Shown piece by piece: positions 8,842 to 17,970 of a DNA stretch of 64,000 nt. Below the pieces are notes generated by a model. It worked only from the letters and a program-made list of their open reading frames with translations, did no database searches and had not been told where the DNA came from. Source of the DNA: Microbaculum sp051390635 (GTDB taxonomy: Bacteria > Pseudomonadota > Alphaproteobacteria > Rhizobiales > Tepidamorphaceae). The stretch covers positions 344,435 through 408,434 of the forward strand of contig NZ_JBPODT010000005.1 in NCBI RefSeq assembly GCF_051390635.1, read 5' to 3'. Position 1 is the stretch's first letter, and every line of letters starts with the position of its first letter. The position numbers were made by a program, and so were the translations under genes.

Positions 8842-10029
8842 GTGCCAATCACCCAGTCGCCCGAATTCGTGCAGCTCTTCAAGACCTACACGGCAGACAG
8901 CGACAGCATCGGCAGCCATCTCACCCAGGCAGCCGAGATCGGGACTATACCGGGCGAACTCCTCGTCATATCCGGCACCGATATCGCTGTCTTCTCCGGC
9001 GACGATCGCCCTCCTGTCGTCGAGAGCTTCCGGCTGAGCACCCGCGGGTTCGTGGAAATGGCCGCGATCTCGCATCTCGGTCCCTCCGTCGCCGCGCTGG
9101 TCCGGATGCGAGAACTCGATCCCGAAAGCACCACCTGGCGGGCCGATGCGCGGCGACTTGCCGATCAGCTGCGCGTCGTGAAGGGGGCGAATACGCTTGC
9201 GCTCTGGCGCGACACCTTAGCGGTCGACGCGTGGGCAGGCTTCGAAACCAAAATCGTTGATCTCGTCGATTATGCCTGCACGGTGACATCGGACTATCTG
9301 CAATCGGCGTTGGCCGACCAGTCGCCGTTCACCTTCGACCACCTGCGCGACCATTATCTCGAGGCGACCGCAGCCGGCGCGCCCCCCGTCCCGTTCAATC
9401 ACGTGATGATCGCGACGTTCTGCCTGACCGCGCTCGACATCAGCGCCCGGATGATCCGGTGGCTCCGCGCGCAGGCGCTGCATTGGGAGCAGCTCAAGGT
9501 CCTGATCGTCGGGCAGTCCGGCCGTCCGACCGCCGGATTGACCTGGTCGAGCAACAACATGTGCCACCTGCTGTCGCGTGCGAGCGAGGGGCGGCTTCCC
9601 TCAGAAAGGCTCTATATCGTGCCGCACGCACCGGATCTCGCTCCCGCGAGCGATGGTGGCGACGACCCCTGGCACGACGTCGAGCAGCACTATCGGACGG
9701 TCTGGTACAACACCTATGCAAATGTTCGGCTGGCCTCGCGCATGTTCGAGACCTATCCGCGCTACGCGTTCACGCCGCGCGCGGGCGTAGCGGTCAATCG
9801 CGCGACCGAATCCGTGAGCGAGCTGCCGCCGGTCACCTCGCCTTCGGACATGTTCGCCTTCGTCAGTCGGCTGCGGTTCGTTCTCGAGGACCCGAGGCAA
9901 CTGATATCGAACTGCGTCGCCGACTATGTGATCGACAGGCTATGCGAACACGATTGCCGCCCGGAATTGGTCGAGATCCCGGGTCTATCCAACGTTGCCT
10001 ATCCCGGAAAACACGAACCGGGCGGCTGA
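8842..10029 (+). CDS. Conserved-looking protein of unknown function
   Basis: 395 aa from the GTG at 8842, which has GAGGAGG eight bases upstream; an in-frame GTG at 8749 would add 31 residues with no ribosome site. No signal peptide or membrane span is visible, so it should be cytoplasmic. The first 130 residues contain FSGDDRPPVVESFRLSTRG and a mixed alpha/beta pattern; residues 130-300 look helical. The composition and codon use match neighbours. I have a weak memory of a DUF5624 family with a similar N-terminus but cannot confirm it. The gene lies 93 bases after the ion-channel gene on the same strand, so the two may be co-transcribed. Confidence 0.6.
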   Translation: MPITQSPEFVQLFKTYTADSDSIGSHLTQAAEIGTIPGELLVISGTDIAVFSGDDRPPVVESFRLSTRGFVEMAAISHLGPSVAALVRMRELDPESTTWRADARRLADQLRVVKGANTLALWRDTLAVDAWAGFETKIVDLVDYACTVTSDYLQSALADQSPFTFDHLRDHYLEATAAGAPPVPFNHVMIATFCLTALDISARMIRWLRAQALHWEQLKVLIVGQSGRPTAGLTWSSNNMCHLLSRASEGRLPSERLYIVPHAPDLAPASDGGDDPWHDVEQHYRTVWYNTYANVRLASRMFETYPRYAFTPRAGVAVNRATESVSELPPVTSPSDMFAFVSRLRFVLEDPRQLISNCVADYVIDRLCEHDCRPELVEIPGLSNVAYPGKHEPGG

Positions 10030-10087
10030 TGCACGGCTTCCGTGCTGACCGAAGATGTCGCATGGTTGGCTGCACACGCGCCCGGTT

Positions 10088-12175
10088 CTACCGCTGCGCC
10101 CACATGGACCGCATGCGCTCGCCGATATCGATCGGCTTGGTTATCGGCGAATGCGTCCCGCCGGCCTCCTCCGCGACCGGCCATGCCGTCAAGGTGAAGT
10201 GCTCGAGGATCGTATCGGGAATGAACCGCGTGCGGCCGGCGTAGACGTGGCGATCGCCGCGCCCGGACTGACCGGACGTGTAGAACCGCTGCGGTACGAT
10301 CAGGTCGAGACTGTCACGCGCGCGCGTCATGGCGACGTAGAGCAGCCGTCGTTCCTCTTCGGTCTCGTCCCTGGATCCGACTCCCAGGTCGGAGGGGATG
10401 CACCCGTCGACGGCATTGAGCACGAAGACGGACTTCCATTCCTGCCCCTTCGCCGAATGGATTGTCGAGAGTATCAGGTAGTCCTCGTCCAACATCGGCG
10501 CATCGGCCAGGTCGCTTGTCGCCTGCGGCGGATCGAGCGTCAGTTCGGTGAGGAAGCGCTCGCGCGACGGATAGCCAGTGGCGATCTGCTGAAGCTGGAC
10601 CAGATCGGTCGTTCGGACGCTTGCATCCTCGTAAAGCCGATCCAGATGGGGTTGATACCAGCGCCGAGCCTGATCCATGTCGGCCGGCCATGAGACGTGC
10701 CCGGCCCGAAGCCCGTCCATCAGGTCGACGAAGGGCTGCCAGGCCTCGGGAGAAACCCGCAGCGGCGGTTCCGCCGGCAAGGTCCCGACGCCGCTCGCCA
10801 TGTCTTCCAGAATTCGGGATGCGCTCGCCGGGCCGATGCCCGGTATCAGTTGCAGCACCCTGAAACCGGCGATGCGGTCGCGCGGATTCTCGGCGAAGCG
10901 CAACACCGACAGCACGTCCTTGATGTGCGCGGCTTCGAGAAACTTCAGCCCGCCGAACTTCACGAACGGGATATTGCGGCTGGTTAGCTCGACCTCGAGA
11001 GGCCCGCTGTGATGCGACGCACGGAACAGGACCGCCTGTGACTTGAGTTGAGTTCCGCTCTCCCGGTTTTCCAGGATCCGCTCCGCCACGAAACGGGCCT
11101 GGTCCGTCTCGTCGCGAACGCAGACGATCGACGGGCGGTCGCCGCTGCTGCGTTGCGACCAGAGGTTCTTTGTGAAGCGCTCTTCGGCGAGATCGATCAC
11201 GGCATTGGCGGCGGCGAGGATCGGTCGGGTCGAGCGGTAGTTCTGCTCCAGCGTCACCAGGCGCGCGGGCGGGGTGAAGTGACCCGGAAAGTCGAGGATG
11301 TTGCGCACGTCGGCGGATCGGAACGAATAGATCGACTGGGCATCGTCCCCGACCACCGTAAGGCCGCTGCCCTCGGGCTTCAGCGCGAGCAGGATCGATG
11401 CCTGAAGGCCGTTCGTGTCCTGGTACTCGTCGACAAGCACGTGATCGAAGCGGGCGCCGATGTCGGCGGCCAGCTCCGGCACGGTCATCATCTGCGCCCA
11501 CCACAACAGCAGATCGTCATAGTCGAGAACGCCCTGCGCCTGCTTGGCCTCGACATAGGCGGCGAACAGAGTCTGCAGCTCCTGCTGCCACGAGGCGCAC
11601 CAGGGAAAGGACCGCACGACGATCTCGTCGAGTCCCGCCTTGGCGTTGACGGTGCGCGAGTAGATCGCGAGGCAGGTCGCTTTCGCCGGAAACCGCTTCT
11701 CGGTCCTGGAGAAGCCCATCTCGTGGCGGACCAGGTTCATCAGGTCGGCGGAGTCGCTGCGGTCGTGGATGGTGAAGGCCGGGTCGAGCCCGATGGTGTG
11801 GGCGTACTCGCGAAGCAGCCTGGCGCCGACGCCATGGAAGGTGCCGGCCCACTCGAGGCCGCCGGCAAGCGTTGCGGCATTTGCTCCCAGGGCCTTCGCG
11901 GCGATCGCCTCGGCACGGCGGGTCATCTCGGCGGCGGCGCGGCGGGTGAAGGTCATCAGCAGGATCCGGCGCGGATCGGTGCCGCGGACCAGAAGGTGCG
12001 CCACGCGGTGGGCCAGGGTGTTGGTCTTGCCCGAGCCCGCACCGGCGATGACCAGCAATGGCCCGGGAATCGCGGAACCGTCCTGTCCGTGCTCGACCGC
12101 ACGACGCTGATCCGGATTCAATCCATCCAGATAGTCGATGTGCGCGATCGGGGCCGAATCACTTGCCGGTGACAT
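10088..12175 (-). CDS. UvrD/PcrA/Rep-family ATP-dependent DNA helicase
   Basis: 695 aa from the ATG at 12175; a GTG at 12238 would add 21 residues before the normal family start. All superfamily 1A helicase motifs are present in order: LNPDQRRAVEHG (Q motif), AGAGSGKT (Walker A), MTFTRRAAAEM (Ia), VLVDEYQDTN (II), VGDDAQSIYSFR (III), LEQNYRST (IV), STIHSAKGQEWKSVFV (V) and RRLLYVAMTRARDSL (VI). The protein unwinds DNA 3' to 5' during repair or replication restart. Its length is close to PcrA/UvrD (about 700 aa). It converges with the unknown gene upstream across a 58-bp gap. It appears to be a single-gene unit. Confidence 0.93.
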   Translation of the reverse strand: MSPASDSAPIAHIDYLDGLNPDQRRAVEHGQDGSAIPGPLLVIAGAGSGKTNTLAHRVAHLLVRGTDPRRILLMTFTRRAAAEMTRRAEAIAAKALGANAATLAGGLEWAGTFHGVGARLLREYAHTIGLDPAFTIHDRSDSADLMNLVRHEMGFSRTEKRFPAKATCLAIYSRTVNAKAGLDEIVVRSFPWCASWQQELQTLFAAYVEAKQAQGVLDYDDLLLWWAQMMTVPELAADIGARFDHVLVDEYQDTNGLQASILLALKPEGSGLTVVGDDAQSIYSFRSADVRNILDFPGHFTPPARLVTLEQNYRSTRPILAAANAVIDLAEERFTKNLWSQRSSGDRPSIVCVRDETDQARFVAERILENRESGTQLKSQAVLFRASHHSGPLEVELTSRNIPFVKFGGLKFLEAAHIKDVLSVLRFAENPRDRIAGFRVLQLIPGIGPASASRILEDMASGVGTLPAEPPLRVSPEAWQPFVDLMDGLRAGHVSWPADMDQARRWYQPHLDRLYEDASVRTTDLVQLQQIATGYPSRERFLTELTLDPPQATSDLADAPMLDEDYLILSTIHSAKGQEWKSVFVLNAVDGCIPSDLGVGSRDETEEERRLLYVAMTRARDSLDLIVPQRFYTSGQSGRGDRHVYAGRTRFIPDTILEHFTLTAWPVAEEAGGTHSPITKPIDIGERMRSMWAQR

Positions 12176-12309
12176 GCTTGCCAGCAAGCACGGGCCGGCG
12201 GGTTTCCGCAATTGCCTTCGCATGGGCGGCGCCGGCACCCGTTCTCATTCAAGGTCAGTCGGACCGTCACCGGCGGCTCTTCACTGAGGGATGCCCGGGA
12301 CGATGCCCC

Positions 12310-12338
12310 TTGACAACGGATAAATTCAAAACTGAAAT
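12310..12338 (+). promoter_or_regulatory. Sigma-70-like promoter for the acyl-CoA dehydrogenase operon
   Basis: A perfect -35 TTGACA (12310-12315) is followed after 17 bases by TGAAAT (12333-12338), four of six matches to the -10 consensus. The predicted start lies about 35 bases before the ATG at 12380. The -10 falls inside the palindrome described in the next entry. Confidence 0.55.
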
Positions 12339-12351
12339 ATTCAGAATTGAA
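12325..12351. promoter_or_regulatory. Imperfect palindrome, candidate MarR operator
   Basis: Two 12-base arms, TTCAAAACTGAA (12325-12336) and TTCAGAATTGAA (12340-12351), are inverted copies with 10 of 12 positions complementary and a 3-base centre. The site is AT-rich in very GC-rich DNA and covers the predicted -10, which fits a repressor. The operon it precedes encodes a MarR protein at 15090, the obvious candidate for binding. Assignment of the binder is inference. Confidence 0.55.
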
Positions 12352-12379
12352 CCACTTCTGACGACGGACCGGACGAACA

Positions 12380-13528
12380 ATGAGCTTCGAAGTGACGCGA
12401 ACGGTTTTTCTTGAAGAACACGAGGCCTTCAGGAGGTCCGTTCGCGGGTTCCTCGAGCGCGAGGTTCTGCCGCATTACGCGCAGTGGGAAGAGGACGGGC
12501 GGACGCCCCGGGAAGCCTGGCTCCAGGCCGGCGAGATCGGTCTCCTGGGTACGAGCATCCCGCTGGACTATGGCGGGGTCGGCGGCGACTTCCGGTTCGA
12601 CGCCGTCGTTCTGGAAGAGCTTGGCCGCCTGACCCTCGGCGCGCCGGCCTGGGACATGCACGGCTACATCGTTGCGCCGTTCCTGACGCATTTCGGAACC
12701 GAGGATCAGAAGCAACGCTGGCTGCCCCGGATGGCGTCGGGCGAGGCGATCGGCGCGATCGGCCTGACCGAGCCCCACACCGGCAGCGACCTCGGTGGTC
12801 TGCGCACCACGGCGAAGCGGGTCGACGGCGGCTACCGCATCAACGGCAGCAAGATCTTCATCACCAACGGCATCATTTCGGATCTGGTCCTGCTGGCCGC
12901 GAAGACGGATCCCGAGCGCGGCCCGAAGGGGATCTCGCTGTTCCTGGTCGATACCTCGCTGCCCGGCTTCCGGCGCGGCCGGAAGCTCAAGAAGGTCGGC
13001 AACCACGCACAGGACACCGCCGAACTGTTCTTCGACGACATGATCGTCCCCGAGGACGCCCTGCTCGGCGGCGTGGAGAACGAAGGCTGGCGACAGCTCA
13101 TGCACGGGCTGGCGCAGGAGCGGATGGTGGTCGCCGTCCGTTCGATGGCGATGGCCGAGGCCGCGTTCGAACAGACCCTAGACTACGTGCGCGGGCGATC
13201 GGCGTGGGGCAAGCCCGTCGTCTCGTTCCAGAACACGCGCTTCAAGCTGGCCGAGATCGAGACCGAGATCGCCGTCGGTCGCCCCTTCGTCGACCAGTGC
13301 ATCGCGCTCCTGGCCGAAGACCGGCTGAGCGAACGAATGGCGGCCAAGGCCAAGCTGTGGACGACCAAGCTCGCCGACCAGGTGATCGACGATTGCGTCC
13401 AGCTGCATGGCGGATACGGCTACATGCGGGAATACCCGATCGCGAGGGCCTGGACGGATGCGCGTGTCCACCGCATCTGGGCGGGAACGGACGAAGTGAT
13501 GAAACACATCATCTCCCGGACATACTGA
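12380..13528 (+). CDS. Acyl-CoA dehydrogenase
   Basis: 382 aa. It oxidises an acyl-CoA to the 2-enoyl-CoA using FAD and passes electrons to ETF. The fold is complete: helical N-terminal domain, flavin/substrate strand AIGLTEPHTGSDLGGL (about residues 131-146), and C-terminal bundle ending with QLHGGYGYMREYPIARAW and IWAGTDEVMKHIISRTY. The Glu in GTDEVM is at the position that serves as catalytic base in short- and medium-chain members. It is the first gene of an operon with two CoA ligases, a thiolase, a branched-chain-type importer and a MarR regulator, so it probably starts the beta-oxidation of an imported carboxylic acid. The chain-length preference cannot be read. Confidence 0.92.
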   Translation: MSFEVTRTVFLEEHEAFRRSVRGFLEREVLPHYAQWEEDGRTPREAWLQAGEIGLLGTSIPLDYGGVGGDFRFDAVVLEELGRLTLGAPAWDMHGYIVAPFLTHFGTEDQKQRWLPRMASGEAIGAIGLTEPHTGSDLGGLRTTAKRVDGGYRINGSKIFITNGIISDLVLLAAKTDPERGPKGISLFLVDTSLPGFRRGRKLKKVGNHAQDTAELFFDDMIVPEDALLGGVENEGWRQLMHGLAQERMVVAVRSMAMAEAAFEQTLDYVRGRSAWGKPVVSFQNTRFKLAEIETEIAVGRPFVDQCIALLAEDRLSERMAAKAKLWTTKLADQVIDDCVQLHGGYGYMREYPIARAWTDARVHRIWAGTDEVMKHIISRTY

Positions 13529-13542
13529 GGAAGAAACGGGTC

Positions 13543-15093
13543 ATGCAGCACGCCGCACCGAACGATCGCTCAGGGCCGGCCGGCGCCGCGACCCTCGGCG
13601 ATATGGTGACGGCGGCCTGCGCCCTGCGTGGTGACCGCGCGTTCCTGACCGACGCCGAACTCCGACTGGACGGGCCGGGCGTGGAGAAGGCGACGCGGCT
13701 GGCGGCGGGTGCGCTGCAACAACTCGGGGTCGCGCGCGGCAGTCATGTGTGTTTCATCGCCCGCCCGAGTGTCGCCCACACGGTCGCCTGGTTCGGCGCC
13801 GTCCGCTGCGGGGCCGTCGTAACCAGCCTGCACCTCATGGATACGCCGGATCGCCTGGCGGAGACGATCGACTGGCTGGAAGCCGGGCTCCTGCTCTGCG
13901 ACAGCGAATTCGCCGATCTGGCGAGCCGGATCCGCGAAGCGGCCGCCCGCCCGCCGAATGTCGTCCTGCTCGATGATCCGGATGGCTTTCCTGCCGCCTT
14001 CGCCGACCCCGTGGAGCCGCTGGACGCCGCCGACCCCGACGATCCCGTGGCCGTCGTCCTGTCGTCCGGGTCGACGGGGCGGCCCAAGGGCGTCGTCCAT
14101 ACCCACCGGACCATTCTCGCCTCCTGCGCCGCCGGACCGGAGGTCTATCGCGACCTCGACGACAGCGACAGCGTGCTCGTCGTCATCGGCACCTCCTTCG
14201 GCGGCTGGGCCAACGTGGTGCCGCCGTTTCTCGCATCGGGCGCCCGCCTTCACTTTCAGCGCCGGTTCGAGCCGGCCGCCTTCGTCGATGGCCTGCAGTC
14301 CGAGCGGATCACCATCGCGCCTCTGGTTCCGACGATGTGGCGGATGGTGCTCGGTGCCCTGAGCGACAGCGACGACCTGTCCGCCGTGCGGCTGGCCTTC
14401 ATGTCGGGCGAGCCGCCCGAGAGCGCGCTGGTCGGACAGATCCAGGCGCGCGTCGCCGCACGGGTGACCACCGCCTATCTGTCGACCGAGGGCGCCTGCG
14501 CCTGTGGTGTCCTGGTTCACGAGGACGCCTTTGCAGCCGACGACGCGCCCCCGGGCCTTGTCGCCCGCACGGCAAGGGTCCGCATCGCCGATCCGGAAGA
14601 TCCTTCAAAAGGAGGCCTCGGTCCGGGAGACGTCGGTGAAATCCTGCTGTCCGGCCCCTCGCTTGCGACCGGCTACTGGAAGGATCCGACGCTGAGTGCG
14701 GAGCGCTTTCGGGACGGGTGGTGGTATTCCGGAGACACCGGCTACCTGAACGAGGCCGGCGGCCTCCGCGTCGTGGGCCGGACCGACCACCTGATCAACA
14801 GCGGCGGCATCAAGGTCCAGGCCGAGGAAATAGAGGCTGCCCTGATGCGCCATCCCGCCGTACGCCAGGCGGCGGTCGCGGGAATACCGGATCCATTGTG
14901 GGGATCGCGCATCGAGGCCTGGGTGGTCCTGGACGCCCCTGACGTCGATCCGGGCGACATTCTCGGCTGGTGCCGGGAGAACGGGGTTCTGCACCCCGCG
15001 AAGCTGCCGAAGGACATCCATCCGGTCGACAGTCTTCCGACCGGGCCGACAGGCAAGCTTTACCGACGAGCCCTGGTGGGAGGCACCACATGA
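13543..15093 (+). CDS. AMP-dependent acyl-CoA ligase
   Basis: 516 aa, ATG at 13543 with GAGGAAG about ten bases upstream. The adenylate-forming signature VLSSGSTGRPKGVVH is at residues 172-186. The hinge and C-terminal domain are present (GYLNEAGGLRVVGRTDHLI, then GGIKVQAEEIE), and the catalytic lysine lies in PTGPTGKLYRR near the end. The enzyme would activate a carboxylic acid with ATP and CoA. It sits 14 bases after the acyl-CoA dehydrogenase gene and overlaps the MarR gene by ATGA. A second, distinct ligase (20552) is in the same operon, so two substrates or two stages of one pathway are likely. Confidence 0.9.
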   Translation: MQHAAPNDRSGPAGAATLGDMVTAACALRGDRAFLTDAELRLDGPGVEKATRLAAGALQQLGVARGSHVCFIARPSVAHTVAWFGAVRCGAVVTSLHLMDTPDRLAETIDWLEAGLLLCDSEFADLASRIREAAARPPNVVLLDDPDGFPAAFADPVEPLDAADPDDPVAVVLSSGSTGRPKGVVHTHRTILASCAAGPEVYRDLDDSDSVLVVIGTSFGGWANVVPPFLASGARLHFQRRFEPAAFVDGLQSERITIAPLVPTMWRMVLGALSDSDDLSAVRLAFMSGEPPESALVGQIQARVAARVTTAYLSTEGACACGVLVHEDAFAADDAPPGLVARTARVRIADPEDPSKGGLGPGDVGEILLSGPSLATGYWKDPTLSAERFRDGWWYSGDTGYLNEAGGLRVVGRTDHLINSGGIKVQAEEIEAALMRHPAVRQAAVAGIPDPLWGSRIEAWVVLDAPDVDPGDILGWCRENGVLHPAKLPKDIHPVDSLPTGPTGKLYRRALVGGTT

Positions 15094-15608
15094 CCGATGT
15101 CGACACGGGCACCGCCGCGCGGAAATCGAGGAAGGGTCGGTCCGAAACCCGGACCGACGACGGCAAGGAGCATCTGCGGCTGTGGGTGCGCCTGCTGGCC
15201 TGCGCCCACACCGCCGAGCAACGCGTGAAGGGACGGATCAAGGAGCGGTTCGGGATCAACCAGACCGCCTTCAACCTGATGTCGCAGCTCGACCGGTTTC
15301 CCGACGGCATCCGCATGGGCGAACTGTCCCGGCGCACGGTCGTGACCGGATCGAATGTGACCGCGGTGATCGACGATCTCGAGAGGCGCGGATTCGTCGT
15401 GCGCTCCCCCGCGCCCGACGATCGTCGGGCCATTGTCATCGGCCTGACCAGCGAGGGCCGCGAGGCTTTCGCCGGGATGGCGCCGATCCACGCCTGTTGG
15501 ATCGAGGAGATTTTCGCCGAGTTCTCGGTGGAATCCCAGGCGGATCTCGTTTCGCGCCTGGACGAGCTGAAGGAGGCGATGCGCGCCACGCTCAGCACAA
15601 GCCTGTAA
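15090..15608 (+). CDS. MarR-family transcriptional regulator
   Basis: 172 aa, ATG at 15090 overlapping the ligase stop. The winged helix-turn-helix is clear: MGELSRRTVVTGSNVTAVID as the recognition region (about residues 76-95), then LERRGFVVRSPAPDDRRA, the conserved wing with Asp-Asp-Arg-Arg. About 30 charged residues precede the fold. Members near CoA ligases often sense an acyl-CoA or aromatic acid and repress their operon. The palindrome over the promoter at 12325-12351 is a likely target. Its position inside the operon would give negative autoregulation. Confidence 0.88.
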   Translation: MTDVDTGTAARKSRKGRSETRTDDGKEHLRLWVRLLACAHTAEQRVKGRIKERFGINQTAFNLMSQLDRFPDGIRMGELSRRTVVTGSNVTAVIDDLERRGFVVRSPAPDDRRAIVIGLTSEGREAFAGMAPIHACWIEEIFAEFSVESQADLVSRLDELKEAMRATLSTSL

Positions 15609-15668
15609 CCGCGGGTCCCAAGAGCCAACAAGCCGCTCCCGCACGACAACAGCAGAGGGACTGTGAAT

Positions 15669-16811
15669 ATGAAATTCAAACTGGGAAGTGCTGTCTTCAC
15701 CCTGGCTGCCTGCCTCGCGATCTCGCCGGTTGCCGCCGAAGGCCTGAAAGTCGGAATCACCGGGACGTTCACCGGTCCGAACGCCACCAACGGCATCCCC
15801 TACAGAAACGCCATCGAGACGTTCCCGGATACGGTCGGCGGCATACCGGTCGAATGGATCGTGCTTGATGACGGTACCGACCCGACGACTGCGACGAAGA
15901 ACGCCCGCAAATTCGTCGACGAGGACAAGGTCGACGTCCTTCTCGGTTCGACATCCAGCGTGACATCCGCCGCGATTGTCGACGTCGCCAACGAGGCGCA
16001 GACCCCGATGATCGCCCTGGCCCCGATCCGGATCCCCGACGACAAGCGGGCCTGGGTCTTCAATCTCGCCCAGCCGGTGCCGATCATGGTCTCGGCGATC
16101 ATCGAGGACATGAACAAGAAGGACCTGAAGACCATCGCCTTCATCGGCTATGCCGACGGCTGGGGTGATCTGAACTGGACCGCCCTGGAACAGGTCGCGG
16201 CCGACAACGGCATCGAGGTGGTCGGCGGCGAACGCTTCAACCGCACCGATACCTCCGTCACCGCCCAGGCCCTGAAAACCATTGCCGCGGATCCCGACGC
16301 CGTCTTCGTCGGCGCCTCCGGCACCGCGGCCGCGCTGCCCCACGTGACCCTGCGCGACCAGGGGTTCGAAGGGCCGATCTATCACACGCACGGAACGGTG
16401 ACGAAGAAGTTCATCGAAGCCGCCGGCCCCGCGGCCGAAGGCGCGTTGATGCCGACCGGCCCGATGGTCGCGGCAAACGACCTGCCCGATGCCAACCCGA
16501 TCAAGGCGGTCTCGCTCGACTTCATCTCGACCTATGAAGGCAAGTGGGGCGAGGGCTCGGCAAACCCGCTGGGCGGTTATGCCTGGGACGCCATGCTGCT
16601 GGTCGGCGCCGCCGCCAAGGTAGCCGCCGAAACGGCCGAGCCGGGCACCCCGGAGTTCCGCACGGCGATGCGCGATGCCCTGCAGAGCGGAGCCGAGGTG
16701 GCCGGAACGAACGCGATCTACACGTTCACCGAAACCGACCACTACGGCGTCGACGAGCGCGCGCGCGTCCTCGTCGAGGTCAAGGGCGACGGCTTCCGCC
16801 TGGCGGAATAG
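15669..16811 (+). CDS. Branched-chain amino acid-type ABC transporter, substrate-binding protein
   Basis: 380 aa from the ATG at 15669 (AGAGGGA about nine bases upstream); a GTG at 15663 is the alternative. The signal peptide covers roughly the first 23 residues, ending VAAEG. The mature protein begins LKVGITGTFTGPNATNG, the Peripla_BP_6 opening, and carries the two-lobed LivK pattern with GYADGWGD and NPLGGYAWDAM. Proteins of this class bind not only Leu/Ile/Val but also aromatic and fatty acids. The neighbouring CoA ligases and dehydrogenase suggest an organic acid. The permease and ATPase genes follow after a 115-bp gap. Confidence 0.9.
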   Translation: MKFKLGSAVFTLAACLAISPVAAEGLKVGITGTFTGPNATNGIPYRNAIETFPDTVGGIPVEWIVLDDGTDPTTATKNARKFVDEDKVDVLLGSTSSVTSAAIVDVANEAQTPMIALAPIRIPDDKRAWVFNLAQPVPIMVSAIIEDMNKKDLKTIAFIGYADGWGDLNWTALEQVAADNGIEVVGGERFNRTDTSVTAQALKTIAADPDAVFVGASGTAAALPHVTLRDQGFEGPIYHTHGTVTKKFIEAAGPAAEGALMPTGPMVAANDLPDANPIKAVSLDFISTYEGKWGEGSANPLGGYAWDAMLLVGAAAKVAAETAEPGTPEFRTAMRDALQSGAEVAGTNAIYTFTETDHYGVDERARVLVEVKGDGFRLAE

Positions 16812-16843
16812 CCGGACGCGGTCCGAACCGGACGCGACCGTCG

Positions 16844-16855
16844 GTTTCCGGAAAC
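16844..16855. other. Intercistronic palindrome after the binding-protein gene
   Basis: GTTTCCGGAAAC is a perfect 12-base palindrome in the 115-bp gap between the binding-protein and permease genes. It has no T-run. Such elements often stabilise the upstream mRNA and lower downstream expression, but it may be chance. Confidence 0.25.
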
Positions 16856-16926
16856 GGAACGGCGGCCGCGCCTGGGGATCGGGCCCGCGATCAATCCCTG
16901 AAAACCGAACCCGAGGCCCGCGGCCG

Positions 16927-17970
16927 ATGAACTCGAACATTGCCCTGCTGCTCGCGCAGGACGGACTGACGAACGGGCTCGTCTACGCCCTGATGGCCTT
17001 GTCCATCCTCCTTGTCTTCGTCGTCACCCGCGTCCTCTGGGTCCCCGCCGGCGACTTCCTCATGCTCGGCGCGCTGTCGCTCGCGCTGTTCCAGCAAGGC
17101 GTGGTGCCCGGGACAGTGTGGCTTACCGGCTGTCTCGGCCTCCTTTGCGCGCTGGTGGAAGGCTGGCGCGCGTGGCGGCGCGGCAATGCCAAGGGGCTGC
17201 CGACGACGCTGCTCCTGTCTCTCGGAATTCCATTGGCCGCCGGGGCGCTGTCGCTCTGGCTGGCGCCGATCAAACCGCCGCTTCTGGTCCAGGTCGCGCT
17301 CGTCATCGGACTGGTCGCGCCGATCGGCTACATCGTCTACCGCGTGGTGTTTCAGCCCCTGGCCGACCGGCCGACGCTCACGTTGATGTTCGTGGCCGTC
17401 GCCGTGCACTACGCGCTCACCGGGCTCGGCCTGATCTTCTTCGGGTCGGAGGGCTTTCGCACGCCGCCATTCATTCCCGGGCGCATCGACATCGGCGTGA
17501 CGCGGGTTTCCTGGCAGCTCATGCTGGTCTTCGCCGCATCGGCCGTTCTGATGCTCGCGCTTTGGCACTTCTTCGGCCGCTCGCTGTGGGGCAAGGCCCT
17601 GCGCGCAACCGCCGTGAACCGCTTCGGCGCCCGGCTCGTCGGCATCCGCACCAATTCCACCGGGGCGCTGGCCTTCACGCTTGCCGCGGCCATCGGCGCG
17701 TTCTCCGGCGTGCTGATCGGTCCGGTCACTACGCTCTACTACGACTCGGGATTCCTCGTTTCGCTGAAGGGCTTCGTCGGCGCGGTGATCGGCGGGCTGG
17801 CGAGTTTTCCGCTGGCCGTTCTCGGCGCGGTGCTCGTCGGCCTGGTGGAGAGCTTTGCCGCCTTCTACGCATCGCCGTTCAAGGAAGCGATCGTCTTCGG
17901 CCTGCTCATCCCCTTCCTGCTCTGGCGCTCGGCCACGCAGCCGCGCCGTCATGAGGACGAAGAGCATTGA
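16927..17970 (+). CDS. LivH-type ABC transporter permease
   Basis: 347 aa from the ATG at 16927. It has eight or nine hydrophobic spans, starts with the family opening DGLTNGLVYALMALSILLVF, and contains the cytoplasmic coupling region LWGKALRATAVNRFGARLVGI that contacts the ATPase. A longer than usual loop and extra span (residues 75-115) separate the first helices from the core. Its stop TGA overlaps the TTG start of the next gene. It forms the membrane pore together with the LivM-like half of the next protein. Confidence 0.88.
   Translation: MNSNIALLLAQDGLTNGLVYALMALSILLVFVVTRVLWVPAGDFLMLGALSLALFQQGVVPGTVWLTGCLGLLCALVEGWRAWRRGNAKGLPTTLLLSLGIPLAAGALSLWLAPIKPPLLVQVALVIGLVAPIGYIVYRVVFQPLADRPTLTLMFVAVAVHYALTGLGLIFFGSEGFRTPPFIPGRIDIGVTRVSWQLMLVFAASAVLMLALWHFFGRSLWGKALRATAVNRFGARLVGIRTNSTGALAFTLAAAIGAFSGVLIGPVTTLYYDSGFLVSLKGFVGAVIGGLASFPLAVLGAVLVGLVESFAAFYASPFKEAIVFGLLIPFLLWRSATQPRRHEDEEH

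Noticed and set aside
15060..16940. Leftward open frame of 626 codons
   Set aside because: It covers the MarR and binding-protein genes in antisense and lacks a ribosome site and any recognisable domain.
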